The notes: generated by a model from the sequence alone, not told the origin. Positions 17,980 to 26,293 are shown, counted from the first letter of the stretch. The stretch: DNA of 44,816 bases from an uncultured bacterium (GCA_949293165.1 CASFCW010000005.1:9913-54728); one strand, 5' to 3'. Translations and numbers: made by a program.

Positions 17980-18471
17980 TTATGATACGGGGACACATTC
18001 CACCGCCTGCTGGATTCGCTGCTCCACCGCCTCATAGCTGGCGCACTGGCACATGACCAGCTCGGAAATCAGGATCTGCTTGGCGGAGTGGAGCATCTTC
18101 CGCTCCCCGGTGGACAGGCCCCTGGCCCCGTCCCGGAGCATCAGGCCCTTCACCACGCTGGCCACCTCCAGCAGATCCCCGCTTTTCAGCCGCTCCATAT
18201 TTTCCCGGTAGCGGCGGTTCCAGTTCTGGGTCATGTCCACCTTCAGGGAGGCCATGGCCTCCAGCACCTGGTTGGCCCGCTCCCGGTCCACGATGGGCCG
18301 CACGCCGATCTCATCGCTGTTGTCCACGGGGATCATGACCAGCATGGCCCGCACCGGCAGCTTCAGGACATAATAGTCCCGCATCACGCCGTCCACCTTT
18401 TTCTGAACAATACTGTCTACCACGCCTGCGCCGTGCATCGGATGCACGACCTTATCCCCAATCTGAAACAA
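17980..18471 (-). CDS. carD: CarD family transcriptional regulator
   Basis: RNA-polymerase-binding protein that stabilises open promoter complexes. The N-terminal RNAP-interaction domain reads FQIGDKVVHPMHGAGVV; the helical C-terminal DNA-binding part includes WNRRYRENMERLKSGD. The open frame extends 22 codons upstream with no ribosome site. TTG at 18471 has TTGGAGG 8 bases upstream and gives the family-standard N-terminus (163 aa). It lies next to ispD-ispF, a common Clostridial order. Confidence 0.93.
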   Translation of the reverse strand: MFQIGDKVVHPMHGAGVVDSIVQKKVDGVMRDYYVLKLPVRAMLVMIPVDNSDEIGVRPIVDRERANQVLEAMASLKVDMTQNWNRRYRENMERLKSGDLLEVASVVKGLMLRDGARGLSTGERKMLHSAKQILISELVMCQCASYEAVEQRIQQAVECVPVS

Positions 18472-18556
18472 CGGTGACACCTCCAATTCCACAAGCAGAT
18501 CATCATTTCCGGCGGGGAGGCCTCTTTTCGCCTCCACAGCCCGCCATTATATGCTT

Positions 18557-18585
18557 ATTATAGCCATTTTTAATGATTTCCGCAA
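18557..18585 (-). promoter_or_regulatory. SigA-type promoter of carD
   Basis: Minus strand: TTGCGG (18585-18580), a 17-base AT-rich spacer, and TATAAT (18562-18557). The expected transcript starts near 18550, about 80 bases before the TTG start of carD. This excludes the longer upstream reading frame as a well-translated start. Confidence 0.78.
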
Positions 18586-18621
18586 GTGTTTCCCGGTGTT
18601 TCCAAAGGTTTTTGGCGTTTT

Positions 18622-19788
18622 TCACAACTCCTTATCCGATTTGCAGGGCGCCCCGCCCTCCTCCAGGCAGGCTTCCACATCCTCCGTCACCTGGGCCAGC
18701 TGGGCCCGGATGGGCAGATGCTGGGGACAGCGGCGCTCGCACTGGCCGCAGCGGTAACACTGGTCGGGCCGCTCCTCCCGGTCCATCCCCTCCCAGCTCC
18801 GGCGGGCCGCCTGGACGCTCTGGCCCAGGGCAATTTTGTTCCACAGCTGGAACGCGCCGGGGATATCCACCCCCGCGGGACAGGGCAGGCAGTAGCGGCA
18901 GCCGGTGCAGCCGTTTTTCAGCCGCCGGCGCAGCCCATCCCCCACCGCTTCCACGGCGGCCCGCTCCTCCGGCGAGAGGGGGACAAAGGCGTTGAAGGTG
19001 TTCAGATTGTCCTCCACCTGCTCCATGGCCCCCATGCCGCTGAGCACCACCGCCACATTGGGCAGGCTGGCCACCCAGCGCATCCCCCAGGAGGCCAGGG
19101 ACGCCCCGGGATTCAACGCCCGGAAGGGCCGGGCCGCGTCCTCCGGCAGGTTGGCCAGCAGCCCGCCCTTCACCGGCTCCATCACCAGCACAGGGACCCC
19201 CCTGGACTGGGCCAGCGCATAGCCCCGCAGCCCCGCCTGGAAATCCACGTCCAGGTAATTCAGCTGGATCAGGCAGCAGTCCCAGGCCCGGGCGGTGAGG
19301 ATCTCCTCGAAGGCCTGATAGCTGTCATGGAAGGAAAAGCCAAACCGGCGGATCAGCCCCTGCCTTTGGTACTGCTCCATCAGCTCCACCACGCCCAGCT
19401 CCACCATCCGCCGCCACACGTCCCGGGTCAGGGTGTGAAAGAGATAGTTGTCAAAGTAATCCACCCCGGCCCGTTCCAGCTGCCGGGCAAAGATCTCCTC
19501 CGCCTGGGCCCGGCTTTTGACCTGCCAGCAGGGCAGCTTGGTGGCCAGGCACCAGCTGTCCCTGGGGTAGCGGCCCAGGGCCCGGCCCAGCACAACCTCG
19601 CTCTGGCCCCCCAGGTACGTCCACGCCGTGTCGTAGTAGGTGACGCCCCCCTCCATGGCCCGGGCAATCATCTCCTCCACCGTCTTTTCGCAGATTCTGC
19701 CGCCGCCGTCCACCGGAAAGCGCAGCCCGCCGAACCCCAGCAGGGACGGCCTGGGGCCGCCGCCCCGGGCCTCCATCCGATATTCCAT
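18622..19788 (-). CDS. Aldo/keto reductase with C-terminal 4Fe-4S domain
   Basis: NADPH-type aldo/keto reductase fold. The catalytic tetrad fits D53, Y58 (YYDTAWTYLG), K84 (ATKLP) and H118 (NYLFHTL). The C-terminal ~100 residues carry two cysteine clusters (GCTGCRYCLPCP and CYRCGQCERRCP), a ferredoxin-like 8-Fe arrangement, as in COG1453 predicted oxidoreductases. The substrate is unknown. The start at 19788 has GGGAGGGG before it; the frame extends 59 codons upstream into the lipase gene but without family likeness. It starts 1 base after the lipase stop. Confidence 0.93.
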   Translation of the reverse strand: MEYRMEARGGGPRPSLLGFGGLRFPVDGGGRICEKTVEEMIARAMEGGVTYYDTAWTYLGGQSEVVLGRALGRYPRDSWCLATKLPCWQVKSRAQAEEIFARQLERAGVDYFDNYLFHTLTRDVWRRMVELGVVELMEQYQRQGLIRRFGFSFHDSYQAFEEILTARAWDCCLIQLNYLDVDFQAGLRGYALAQSRGVPVLVMEPVKGGLLANLPEDAARPFRALNPGASLASWGMRWVASLPNVAVVLSGMGAMEQVEDNLNTFNAFVPLSPEERAAVEAVGDGLRRRLKNGCTGCRYCLPCPAGVDIPGAFQLWNKIALGQSVQAARRSWEGMDREERPDQCYRCGQCERRCPQHLPIRAQLAQVTEDVEACLEEGGAPCKSDKEL

Positions 19789-19789
19789 C

Positions 19790-20686
19790 TTACCCCTCCC
19801 GTTTCTTCCCCGGCGCCCCGCCGGGCTCCCGCCCGTCCTGGGAGAAGAACGCCTGAATCTCTTCCATGCGCTCCACCGCCTGCTGGTAGCCCTCCGCCCA
19901 CAGCATCCGCAGCTTTTCCGGGTCGTGCTCAATCCGGCCAACCCCGTGGAGGGAATCGGGGGCAAACACCAGGGCCTTCCCCTCCTGCTCCAGGCGGAAC
20001 AGCTCCTGCCGGGAGGCGTTGTCCCGCTGGGCCCGCCCCTCCATGGCGCGGCAGAAGTTGGGGTACTGCCCGTAGGTGCGGCGGATCAGGGGCAGCGCCC
20101 GCTCCTGCTTGCGGACAAAGTTCCTGGGCTTGGTGAGGATGACCATGACCCGGTCGCACCCCATCTCAAAGGCATGCTGGTAGGGCACAGACACCGCCAC
20201 ACCCCCGTCCATATAGGGCTTCCCATCCAGATGATAGATGGGGAACATCAGCGGCAGGGCGCAGGTGGCCTGGAGCAGGATGAACTTGTCGTCCCGCCGG
20301 GGCACCGGCATGTATTCCGCCTCCCCCGTCTCCAGGTTGGTAACCACGGCCTCCACCTCCCCGGGGAAGGCCTCGAAGGTGTCATAGTCAAAGGGAACCA
20401 GCTCATTTGGAATGGTCTGGTAGGAAAATTCCAGGCCGAAATAGCTGCGGTTGTTCCGGTCCATCAGGTTATTCATGCCCATGTACCGCCGGTCATTGAC
20501 GTACCGGGTGACGATCTCCAAATTCCGCCGGGGCTGCCGGGACACATAGCTCACGCCGTAGGCGATACCCGCCGACACCCCCACCACATAATCGGGCATC
20601 AGATCCCGCTCCAGCATGGCGTCCAGCACGCCGGTGGAGTAAATGGTCCGCAGGGCGCCGCCCTCCAGCACAAGACCTAGCTTCAT
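19790..20686 (-). CDS. Patatin-like phospholipase
   Basis: Probable cytoplasmic lipid acyl hydrolase. It has the oxyanion Gly motif LEGGALR (residues 7-13), the nucleophile elbow GVSAG (S38) and the catalytic dyad aspartate in YMDGG (D160). Length 298 aa resembles the YjjU group. GAGAGGAGC lies upstream of the ATG. It forms a two-gene unit with the aldo/keto reductase, and its promoter is back-to-back with cysK. Confidence 0.93.
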   Translation of the reverse strand: MKLGLVLEGGALRTIYSTGVLDAMLERDLMPDYVVGVSAGIAYGVSYVSRQPRRNLEIVTRYVNDRRYMGMNNLMDRNNRSYFGLEFSYQTIPNELVPFDYDTFEAFPGEVEAVVTNLETGEAEYMPVPRRDDKFILLQATCALPLMFPIYHLDGKPYMDGGVAVSVPYQHAFEMGCDRVMVILTKPRNFVRKQERALPLIRRTYGQYPNFCRAMEGRAQRDNASRQELFRLEQEGKALVFAPDSLHGVGRIEHDPEKLRMLWAEGYQQAVERMEEIQAFFSQDGREPGGAPGKKREG

Positions 20687-20724
20687 GAAAAACGCTCCTC
20701 TCCAGGGATTGGTTCTTTTTTCCC

Positions 20725-20753
20725 ATTATACCGCTATTGTATCAGTTTTGCAA
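20725..20753 (-). promoter_or_regulatory. SigA-type promoter of the patatin/aldo-keto reductase unit
   Basis: Minus strand: TTGCAA (20753-20748), a 17-base spacer, and TATAAT (20730-20725), about 40 bases before the patatin ATG. Confidence 0.8.
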
Positions 20754-20809
20754 ACATCAAAAACCTACCCATCTGGAGGGATTTTCTCCCCTCCACCCAT
20801 TGACAAGGC

Positions 20810-20839
20810 CGGAAGGCCTGGAGTATCATCAGAAAAAAC
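20810..20839 (+). promoter_or_regulatory. Probable promoter of cysK
   Basis: TTGACA (20810-20815), an 18-base spacer, and TATCAT (20834-20839), 17 bases before the cysK ATG, so the 5' leader is only a few bases long. The spacer contains the inverted repeat AGGCCGGAAGGCCT (20816-20829), which could be a regulator site. No T-box or SAM riboswitch fits in the space. Confidence 0.65.
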
Positions 20840-20856
20840 GCAAGGAGGCCGCTTTT

Positions 20857-21792
20857 ATGGCAAACATCGTTCACAGCGTGGAGGAGCTGATCGGCAACAC
20901 CCCCCTCCTCTCCCTGGACCGGCTGGCCGCCCGGGAGGGGTACGGAGCCCGGGTGCTGGCCAAGCTGGAGTACCTCAACCCCGCCGGCTCAGTCAAGGAC
21001 CGTGTGGGCCTGGCCCTGATCCAGGCGGCGGAGGCCGCCGGCAGGCTGGCCCCCGGCGGCACCATCATCGAGCCCACCTCCGGCAACACCGGCATTGGCC
21101 TGGCCTGCGTAGCCGCCGTCCGGGGCTACCGCCTGATCCTCACCATGCCTGACACCATGAGCGCCGAGCGCCGGGCCATGCTGGCCGCCTACGGCGCCGA
21201 GCTGGTGCTCACCCCGGGGGCCCAGGGAATGCAGGGGGCGGTGGACAAGGCCCGGGAGCTGGCCGCCCAGATTCCCGGCAGCTTCATCCCCGACCAGTTC
21301 GGCAACCCCGCCAACCCCGACGCCCATTACCGCACCACCGGCCCGGAAATCTGGCGGGATACCCAGGGGCAGGTGGACGTGCTGGTGGCCTGCGTAGGCA
21401 CCGGCGGCACCCTGTCCGGCACCGCCCGGTACCTGAAGGAGCAAAATCCCGCCCTGGTGGTGGCGGCTGTGGAACCCAAGGCCTCCCCCCTGCTGTCCGG
21501 CGGCAAGGCCGGCCCCCACGGCATCCAGGGCATCGGCGCCAACTTCATCCCCGACACCCTGGACCGCGCCATCTACGACCAGGTGATCCAGGTGGCCGAT
21601 GAGGACGCCTATGCCGCCGGAAGGGGCATCGTGCCCACGGAGGGCATCCTGGTGGGCATCTCCTCCGGCGCGGCTCTGTGGGCGGCGGGCCAGCTGGCCC
21701 GCCTGCCTGAGTACGCAGGCAAAACCATTGTGGTCATCCTCCCCGATTCCGGGGATCGGTATTTCTCCTCCCCCATGTTCGCCCAAACGTAA
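20857..21792 (+). CDS. cysK: Cysteine synthase A (O-acetylserine sulfhydrylase)
   Basis: PLP enzyme making cysteine from O-acetylserine and sulfide. The Schiff-base lysine is K47 in NPAGSVKDR; the substrate loop TSGNTG, phosphate-binding GTGGTLSG and C-terminal GISSGAAL are present. At 311 aa it is complete. The open frame reaches 40 codons upstream across the promoter, but AAGGAGG is 8 bases before the ATG at 20857. It stands alone between a promoter and a strong terminator. Confidence 0.97.
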   Translation: MANIVHSVEELIGNTPLLSLDRLAAREGYGARVLAKLEYLNPAGSVKDRVGLALIQAAEAAGRLAPGGTIIEPTSGNTGIGLACVAAVRGYRLILTMPDTMSAERRAMLAAYGAELVLTPGAQGMQGAVDKARELAAQIPGSFIPDQFGNPANPDAHYRTTGPEIWRDTQGQVDVLVACVGTGGTLSGTARYLKEQNPALVVAAVEPKASPLLSGGKAGPHGIQGIGANFIPDTLDRAIYDQVIQVADEDAYAAGRGIVPTEGILVGISSGAALWAAGQLARLPEYAGKTIVVILPDSGDRYFSSPMFAQT

Positions 21793-21798
21793 CGCCAT

Positions 21799-21830
21799 CC
21801 CCCCGGCCTCCGCGGAGGCCGGGGGGATTT
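21799..21830 (+). terminator. Rho-independent terminator of cysK
   Basis: A perfect 12-bp stem CCCCCCGGCCTC / GAGGCCGGGGGG with CGCG loop is followed by ATTTTG, 6 bases after the cysK stop. Confidence 0.85.
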
Positions 21831-21853
21831 TGCTGTCCCTGGCCCTTACCCTC

Positions 21854-21882
21854 TTGCGCTGCCCTATAGACCATGCTATAAT
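21854..21882 (+). promoter_or_regulatory. SigA-type promoter of the SGNH/DUF4358 lipoprotein unit
   Basis: TTGCGC (21854-21859), a 17-base spacer, and TATAAT (21877-21882), followed 35 bases later by the first ATG. Confidence 0.78.
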
Positions 21883-21917
21883 GAGGCACTGCCCATATGC
21901 CAAGAGGAAGTGTAGAA

Positions 21918-22850
21918 ATGAATCGAATCGCAGCATCTCTGGCGGCGCTGTGTGCCGCCCTGATATTCACCGGCTGCGCGGCCTCCCCTGCGCCGGAGGC
22001 AGACAGCGCCCAAAGCGCGCCCGGCTCCGCCCAAACAGCGGGGACGCCTGTCCAGCAGCCGGAGGACGCCGCGCCCCCCGTTGAGAAAGGCCCTGACCAG
22101 ACAAAGGGGCCGGAAGATAATGGCTCCCAGCCCCCCGCCCCGGGAAGCAGCGCTCAGGCGCCTGCCGGCGCCCCCGTCCCGGCGGATACACGGCCCCAAA
22201 CCGCGGACGCCTTTTTTGAAAACTCCCTGTTTGTAGGGGATTCCATCATGGAGGGCATCCGCCAATATGTCATGGGCCAGCGGGAGGAGACCAGCTGCCT
22301 GGGCGACGCCAGGTTCCTAACCACCACCATCGGCATCTCCCTGGCGGATCTGGTGGGGGACCGGCAGGCCGGCATTTTCTACAGCTACCAGGGCCAGGAG
22401 CTGCCCCTGGAGGATATTGTGGCGGACCTGGGCCCTGACCGGATCTTCCTGCTGCTGGGGCTGAACGATTTGTCCGTCATCGAGGAAAATCCCCAGGTGA
22501 GCCAGGTGGTGGACCGGTACCGGCGTCTGGTGGAAAACCTGACGGCCTGCCTGCCGGAGACCCAGGTGGTGGTTATCACCAACCCGCCTAAAATCGCCTC
22601 TGCCTGGCTGCCTGACTACGCGGTCAACCGCAGCTTCGGCAACCAGCTCATCGACGATTTTTCCGCCTCCCTGATGGAGATGTGCCAGACAGAGGGGATC
22701 GCCTGTATTGACGCCCACACCCTGCTGCAGGATGGGTCCGGCGCCCTGCCGGAGGGCTACTGCCGGGACGGGTACGTACATTTGAACAACGCGGGCTCCG
22801 CCGTGGTGGTGGATGCCCTGTACCAGTTTGCCCAGGGGCAGCTGGCCTGA
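21918..22850 (+). CDS. SGNH/GDSL hydrolase lipoprotein
   Basis: Secreted lipid-anchored esterase-like protein. The signal peptide ends at a lipobox (ALIFTGC, lipidated C20). A Pro/Ala/Gln-rich linker runs to residue ~95, then the SGNH domain follows: block I FVGDSI (S109), block III GLND, and the catalytic Asp/His in DGYVHLNNAG. Length is 310 aa from the ATG at 21918, which has GAGGAAG 7 bases upstream. Relatives remove or add acyl groups on cell-surface glycans. It is co-transcribed with the DUF4358 lipoprotein. Confidence 0.9.
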   Translation: MNRIAASLAALCAALIFTGCAASPAPEADSAQSAPGSAQTAGTPVQQPEDAAPPVEKGPDQTKGPEDNGSQPPAPGSSAQAPAGAPVPADTRPQTADAFFENSLFVGDSIMEGIRQYVMGQREETSCLGDARFLTTTIGISLADLVGDRQAGIFYSYQGQELPLEDIVADLGPDRIFLLLGLNDLSVIEENPQVSQVVDRYRRLVENLTACLPETQVVVITNPPKIASAWLPDYAVNRSFGNQLIDDFSASLMEMCQTEGIACIDAHTLLQDGSGALPEGYCRDGYVHLNNAGSAVVVDALYQFAQGQLA

Positions 22851-22863
22851 CGGAGGGATGGCA

Positions 22864-23325
22864 ATGAAGAAGTTTGGAGCATGGGCGCTTTGCCTGCTGG
22901 CGGCGCTGGTTATGGCCGGGTGCGGCGGCGGGGCGGAGACCTCCCCCGACCCCCAGGCGGTATTCTCCGCCCTGGAGGAGCAGGTGGCGCTGCCGGAGCT
23001 GGTGGATATGACCGACGAGTACCTGGAGATGGGGCTGGGCATCGACCCGGCCAGCTGCGACAGCGCGGTGTGCTACCTGCCGGCGGACGGAACCCGGCCA
23101 GACGAGATCATTATGGTCCGCGCCACAGACAGCGGCAAGGCCGACGACATCCGGGGCAAGCTGGAGGACCGCCTGGCCTACAAGGAAAAGTCGGCCCAGC
23201 TGTACCTGACGGAAAACATGCCTGTTATCCAGGCCGGTGTAATCCGTCAGGACGGGCTGACCGTCTCCTTGATTGTATCGGAGCAGGCGGAGGAAATCTG
23301 CGGCGTGCTGGACGCCATGTCATAA
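22864..23325 (+). CDS. DUF4358 family lipoprotein
   Basis: A 153-residue lipoprotein: signal peptide and lipobox LVMAGC (C20), then a domain beginning FSALEEQVALPELVDMT and including RATDSGKADDIRGKLEDRL, which fits DUF4358. Function is unknown. GGAGG is 7 bases before the ATG at 22864; the ATG six bases earlier is too close to it. It follows the SGNH gene by 13 bases. In gut Clostridia DUF4358 genes often accompany SGNH and membrane O-acyltransferase genes. Confidence 0.87.
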   Translation: MKKFGAWALCLLAALVMAGCGGGAETSPDPQAVFSALEEQVALPELVDMTDEYLEMGLGIDPASCDSAVCYLPADGTRPDEIIMVRATDSGKADDIRGKLEDRLAYKEKSAQLYLTENMPVIQAGVIRQDGLTVSLIVSEQAEEICGVLDAMS

Positions 23326-23340
23326 CCGCATGACAGGCAA

Positions 23341-23378
23341 CCCCCTCCGGCCCCCAAGGGGCCGGAGGGGGTTTTTTT
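23341..23378 (+). terminator. Strong Rho-independent terminator of the lipoprotein unit
   Basis: A perfect 14-bp GC-rich stem (23341-23354 with 23358-23371), a 3-base loop CAA, and seven Ts. On the minus strand the hairpin lacks a T-tract, so it would stop convergent transcription from the anti-sigma gene poorly. Confidence 0.93.
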
Positions 23379-23380
23379 GT

Positions 23381-24100
23381 TTATCCGATCAAACCGGCCA
23401 GCAGCTCCTCCAGGCCGGCGTCGTCCACGCCGGCCGCCTCCAGGTCGTAGTACGCCCCCCGGCAGGAGAAGCGCGCGAAATACTGATCCTGGAACCGGCT
23501 GACCTCCACCGGCGTACCGCCGATCCACCACTGCTCCGGATTCTCGTCCCAAACCATACACTCCCGAATGGGAAACTCAAACCCGCACAGGGCGATGGAA
23601 ACCCACGCCCCGTCCTCCCCCTGGCAGGCGAACACATAGTCGTGGATGGTATATTCCTCCGCCAGCCCGGCCTCCGTCTCCCCCCGGGCAGAGACCGTGT
23701 AGACGGTCAGCCCCGATTGGAACGGCTCCGGAATCCGTGCCAGAAACGCGTCATACTCCTCCCCCGCTGCCAGGGCGAAATCCGCCTTCATGGCCTCCCA
23801 CACGTCGTAGGGCACCTTCTCGTAGGAATTAATCACCACATCGGCATCGCCCGCAATCACGGGTCCGTTGAAAATACCGGTTATCTGTTCCCCGCGCCCC
23901 TCCTCCACCGGCGGATTGTCCGGCACATCGGCGCCCGGCCGCTCCAGGACAGAGGCTCCCCCGGCAACCGCCAGGGCCAGGCAGGCCGCGGCCGCTATCC
24001 CCGCGGCCCATCTGTGCCCCCTCCCATGGTACTGCTCCGCCTCCTGGTAGTACTTATCGTCCAGCTGGCTGACAGCCTGGGCAAACAACACTTCATTCAC
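23381..24100 (-). CDS. Probable membrane anti-sigma factor partner of the ECF sigma factor
   Basis: A 239-aa single-pass protein: a short cytoplasmic N-terminus (MNEVLFAQAVSQLDDKYYQEA), one membrane helix (AAGIAAAACLALAVAGGASVL, residues ~32-52), and an extracytoplasmic domain with FARIP-like aromatic strands and CGFEFPIRECMVW. There is no zinc anti-sigma HXXXCXXC motif. It is called by context: its ATG overlaps the sigma-factor stop by 4 bases, and sigma genes of this kind are normally followed by their regulator. The outer domain is unrecognised. Confidence 0.8.
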   Translation of the reverse strand: MNEVLFAQAVSQLDDKYYQEAEQYHGRGHRWAAGIAAAACLALAVAGGASVLERPGADVPDNPPVEEGRGEQITGIFNGPVIAGDADVVINSYEKVPYDVWEAMKADFALAAGEEYDAFLARIPEPFQSGLTVYTVSARGETEAGLAEEYTIHDYVFACQGEDGAWVSIALCGFEFPIRECMVWDENPEQWWIGGTPVEVSRFQDQYFARFSCRGAYYDLEAAGVDDAGLEELLAGLIG

Positions 24101-24654
24101 ACCAAAACCCCCCGTTTCCTCAGATACTTTCTCAGCTTGCCGCGGATCAGCGACAGCCGGACAGACACGTTTTTTTCTGAAATTCCCACCCGCCCGGCGA
24201 TGGCGGCATAGGTGTCCGCGTAGGCATAGCGCCGCATAAAGATCACCCGCTCCTTCACCGTCAGCGTGTCCAGAAACTCCTGTAAAATCCCGGCCAGCTC
24301 CCTGGCCTCCACCTCGTCCTCCACCGTCGCCGCGTCCCGGAAGCAGGACTCCGCCTCCTCCATAGCCACGGTGTAGACGCCGCCCCGCTTGGCCGCCGCC
24401 TGCCGGTAATACCGGTTCAGGGATATATTTCGGATGACCTTCGTCAGATAGGCGGACAACGGCTCCGGCTCAGCCGGCGGGATGGCGTTCCACACCCCCA
24501 GGTAGCCGTCGTTGACGCACTCCTCCGCATCGTCCCAGCTGTTCAGGATGCGGTAGGCCAGGCTGCGGCACATAGCCCCGTACTTCCGGTCCAGCTCCCC
24601 TACCGCCTCCTGGGAACGCTGGAAAAACAGCTCAATAATCTCCCGATCCTCCAT
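24097..24654 (-). CDS. RNA polymerase sigma factor, sigma-70 (ECF) family
   Basis: 185 residues. Region 2 has GAMCRSLAYRILNSWDDAEE and CVNDGYLGVWNAIP; region 4 has LDTLTVKERVIFMRRYAY and a helix-turn-helix DTYAAIAGRVGISEKNVSVR. Regions 1 and 3 are absent, as in extracytoplasmic-function sigma factors. AGGAGG is 7-8 bases before the ATG at 24654; a GTG two codons earlier is too close. Translation is coupled to the putative anti-sigma gene. The stimulus is not deducible. Confidence 0.93.
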   Translation of the reverse strand: MEDREIIELFFQRSQEAVGELDRKYGAMCRSLAYRILNSWDDAEECVNDGYLGVWNAIPPAEPEPLSAYLTKVIRNISLNRYYRQAAAKRGGVYTVAMEEAESCFRDAATVEDEVEARELAGILQEFLDTLTVKERVIFMRRYAYADTYAAIAGRVGISEKNVSVRLSLIRGKLRKYLRKRGVLV

Positions 24655-24712
24655 CTGCACCCCTCCTTCCCGGCTGTTTCACCCATATACTACGGATTGG
24701 CCCCAAAATACT

Positions 24713-24744
24713 AAAAAGAAAAAAGAGGCCGCTGCCGCGGCCTC
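24713..24744 (-). terminator. Rho-independent terminator of the MarR/oxidoreductase operon
   Basis: On the minus strand, GAGGCCGC and GCGGCCTC (24725-24744, loop of 4) are followed by TTTTTTCTTTTT. It lies 36 bases after the oxidoreductase stop and upstream of the sigma gene. Confidence 0.9.
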
Positions 24745-24779
24745 TCCCCTCCCGGGACCCATTTTATACCGGAGGGCCC

Positions 24780-25883
24780 TCACCTGTCCTCATAAATACA
24801 GTGGACACCCCGGTGGGCCATCATCCCGCCCAGGCATTCTTTGTTGCAGCGGACGCAGCGGCGGATCTCCTCCCCCCGGCCGGAAAGGACCTTGTTGGGC
24901 CAGTCCGGGTCGGCAATCAGCTGGCGGCTCATGGCGGCGCAGTCCATCCGGCCGGCCTTCAGCTGCTCCTCCACAAACCCGGGGTCAGTCAGCCCGCCCA
25001 CCCCGCAGACGGGCAGGCTGGTCAGCTCCTTCACCCGGCGGCAGAAGGGCAAAAAGCACCCCTCCGCCCCGAATTGAGGGTGGTTTTTCGGGGGGATGGT
25101 GTCGCTCAGCTCCCCATGGTTGGCCAGCGTCACGTGGAAGCTGGTTACGCCCGCTTCTTCCAGCAGGGGGACAAAGACAGGCAGCTCCGACACCAAAACC
25201 CCCGCATTTCCATAGTGGGGCTCCTCCTGCCGCACCGCCAGCTTGTAATCAATGGGCAGTTGGGGCAAGCGGCGGCGGATGGCGGACACCGCATCCACGG
25301 CAAACCTGGCCCGGTTGGCGGGGGTGCCGCCGTAGCGGTCGGCGCGGTGGTTGAACAGGGCGGAGCTGAAGCTGCCGCACATCCGGTCCCCATGCACCTG
25401 AACCATGTCAAAGCCCGCCTCCACCGCCAGCTGGGCGGCCTGGCCGAAAGCGTCGGTGATCTGCGCCACCTTCTTCTCCGGCAGGCCGGTGATGTAGGGC
25501 CCTACCTGCCGGTTCAGCAGCGGCCGGAGCTCCTCCATGGATATCCGCTTGGTCACCACTCCGGGAACATATTTCAGCATGGCCTTGAAATCGGAATCCG
25601 TCTGATGGAGCTGGGCGCAGAGCATACAGCCCTCCCGGTGCACCACGTCGGCCACCGCCCTGTAAAAGGCCATGCCCTTCCTGCTGTAGAGAGACGGGCC
25701 AAACCCGTGGGGGAGCACCGGGACATCGCCTATGATAATCATGGCGCATCCACCGGCGGCAATCCGCCTCATCCGTTCCAGGTAAGCCTCCTGGGGCAGG
25801 CCCATGGTGGTGGGGGCAAAAATAATCCGGTTTTTCAGCCGCAGGCCCCCGTAATTCAGGGGGCTGCTTATGGTTTCATACAT
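24780..25883 (-). CDS. Old-Yellow-Enzyme-like NADH:flavin oxidoreductase with 4Fe-4S tail
   Basis: FMN-binding TIM-barrel resembling the N-terminal part of 2-enoate reductases. It starts SSPLNYGGLRLKNRIIFAPTTMG and has VQVHGDRM then FSSALFNHRADRYGG for the active site. It ends with cysteines spaced C-X2-C-X3-C-X11-C, a 4Fe-4S site. The usual C-terminal FAD/NAD domain of large 2-enoate reductases is absent (367 aa). The natural substrate is unknown. AAGGAG precedes the ATG; the start lies inside the MarR gene end (16-base overlap), which probably regulates it. Confidence 0.92.
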   Translation of the reverse strand: MYETISSPLNYGGLRLKNRIIFAPTTMGLPQEAYLERMRRIAAGGCAMIIIGDVPVLPHGFGPSLYSRKGMAFYRAVADVVHREGCMLCAQLHQTDSDFKAMLKYVPGVVTKRISMEELRPLLNRQVGPYITGLPEKKVAQITDAFGQAAQLAVEAGFDMVQVHGDRMCGSFSSALFNHRADRYGGTPANRARFAVDAVSAIRRRLPQLPIDYKLAVRQEEPHYGNAGVLVSELPVFVPLLEEAGVTSFHVTLANHGELSDTIPPKNHPQFGAEGCFLPFCRRVKELTSLPVCGVGGLTDPGFVEEQLKAGRMDCAAMSRQLIADPDWPNKVLSGRGEEIRRCVRCNKECLGGMMAHRGVHCIYEDR

Positions 25884-26293
25884 GGGAACTCCTTCTCTTT
25901 CCTGGCAGTCTTTGCCAAAAGGTGCAGGAGCTGTTCCCGTTCCGCCTCGTCCAGGGGCTCCAGCATCTGCCGGTCCCAGTCAAAAAAAACCTGGTGGCTC
26001 ACCTGAAAGGCCTCCTGACCCTTGGGGCTGAGATTCAAGCGGTATGCCCGCCCTTCCTTCTCCCGGGTCAGAAACCCCTCCTCCGCCAGCTTGAGAATGG
26101 CCCGCTGGGCATAGCCCCAGTCCAGCCCCAGCGCCTCCGTCAGCTCCCCCTGGGTACAGCCGGGATGCTTCCCCACGTAGAGCACGGGAAACAGCGCCCC
26201 AAAGGTCAGCCCCAGCCGCTGGAGCCGGCGGGAGGTATAGGCGGTGAAGCCGCGGTGGAACACGGTGGCAAAATAGGCCAGCGTATCGAGCAT
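25868..26293 (-). CDS. MarR family transcriptional regulator
   Basis: A 141-aa winged-helix repressor: LGLTFGALFPVLYVGKHPGC, then a recognition region CTQGELTEALGLDWGYAQRAI, a wing LTREKEGRAYRLNLSPKG, and terminal dimerisation helices. AAGGAG lies 10 bases before the ATG. A perfect palindrome overlaps its own -10 box, so it is probably autoregulated together with the oxidoreductase gene that overlaps its 3' end. Confidence 0.93.
   Translation of the reverse strand: MLDTLAYFATVFHRGFTAYTSRRLQRLGLTFGALFPVLYVGKHPGCTQGELTEALGLDWGYAQRAILKLAEEGFLTREKEGRAYRLNLSPKGQEAFQVSHQVFFDWDRQMLEPLDEAEREQLLHLLAKTARKEKEFPCMKP

Noticed and set aside
20754..20856. A T-box or S-box riboswitch before cysK
   Set aside because: The promoter lies only 17 bases before the ATG, leaving no leader long enough.
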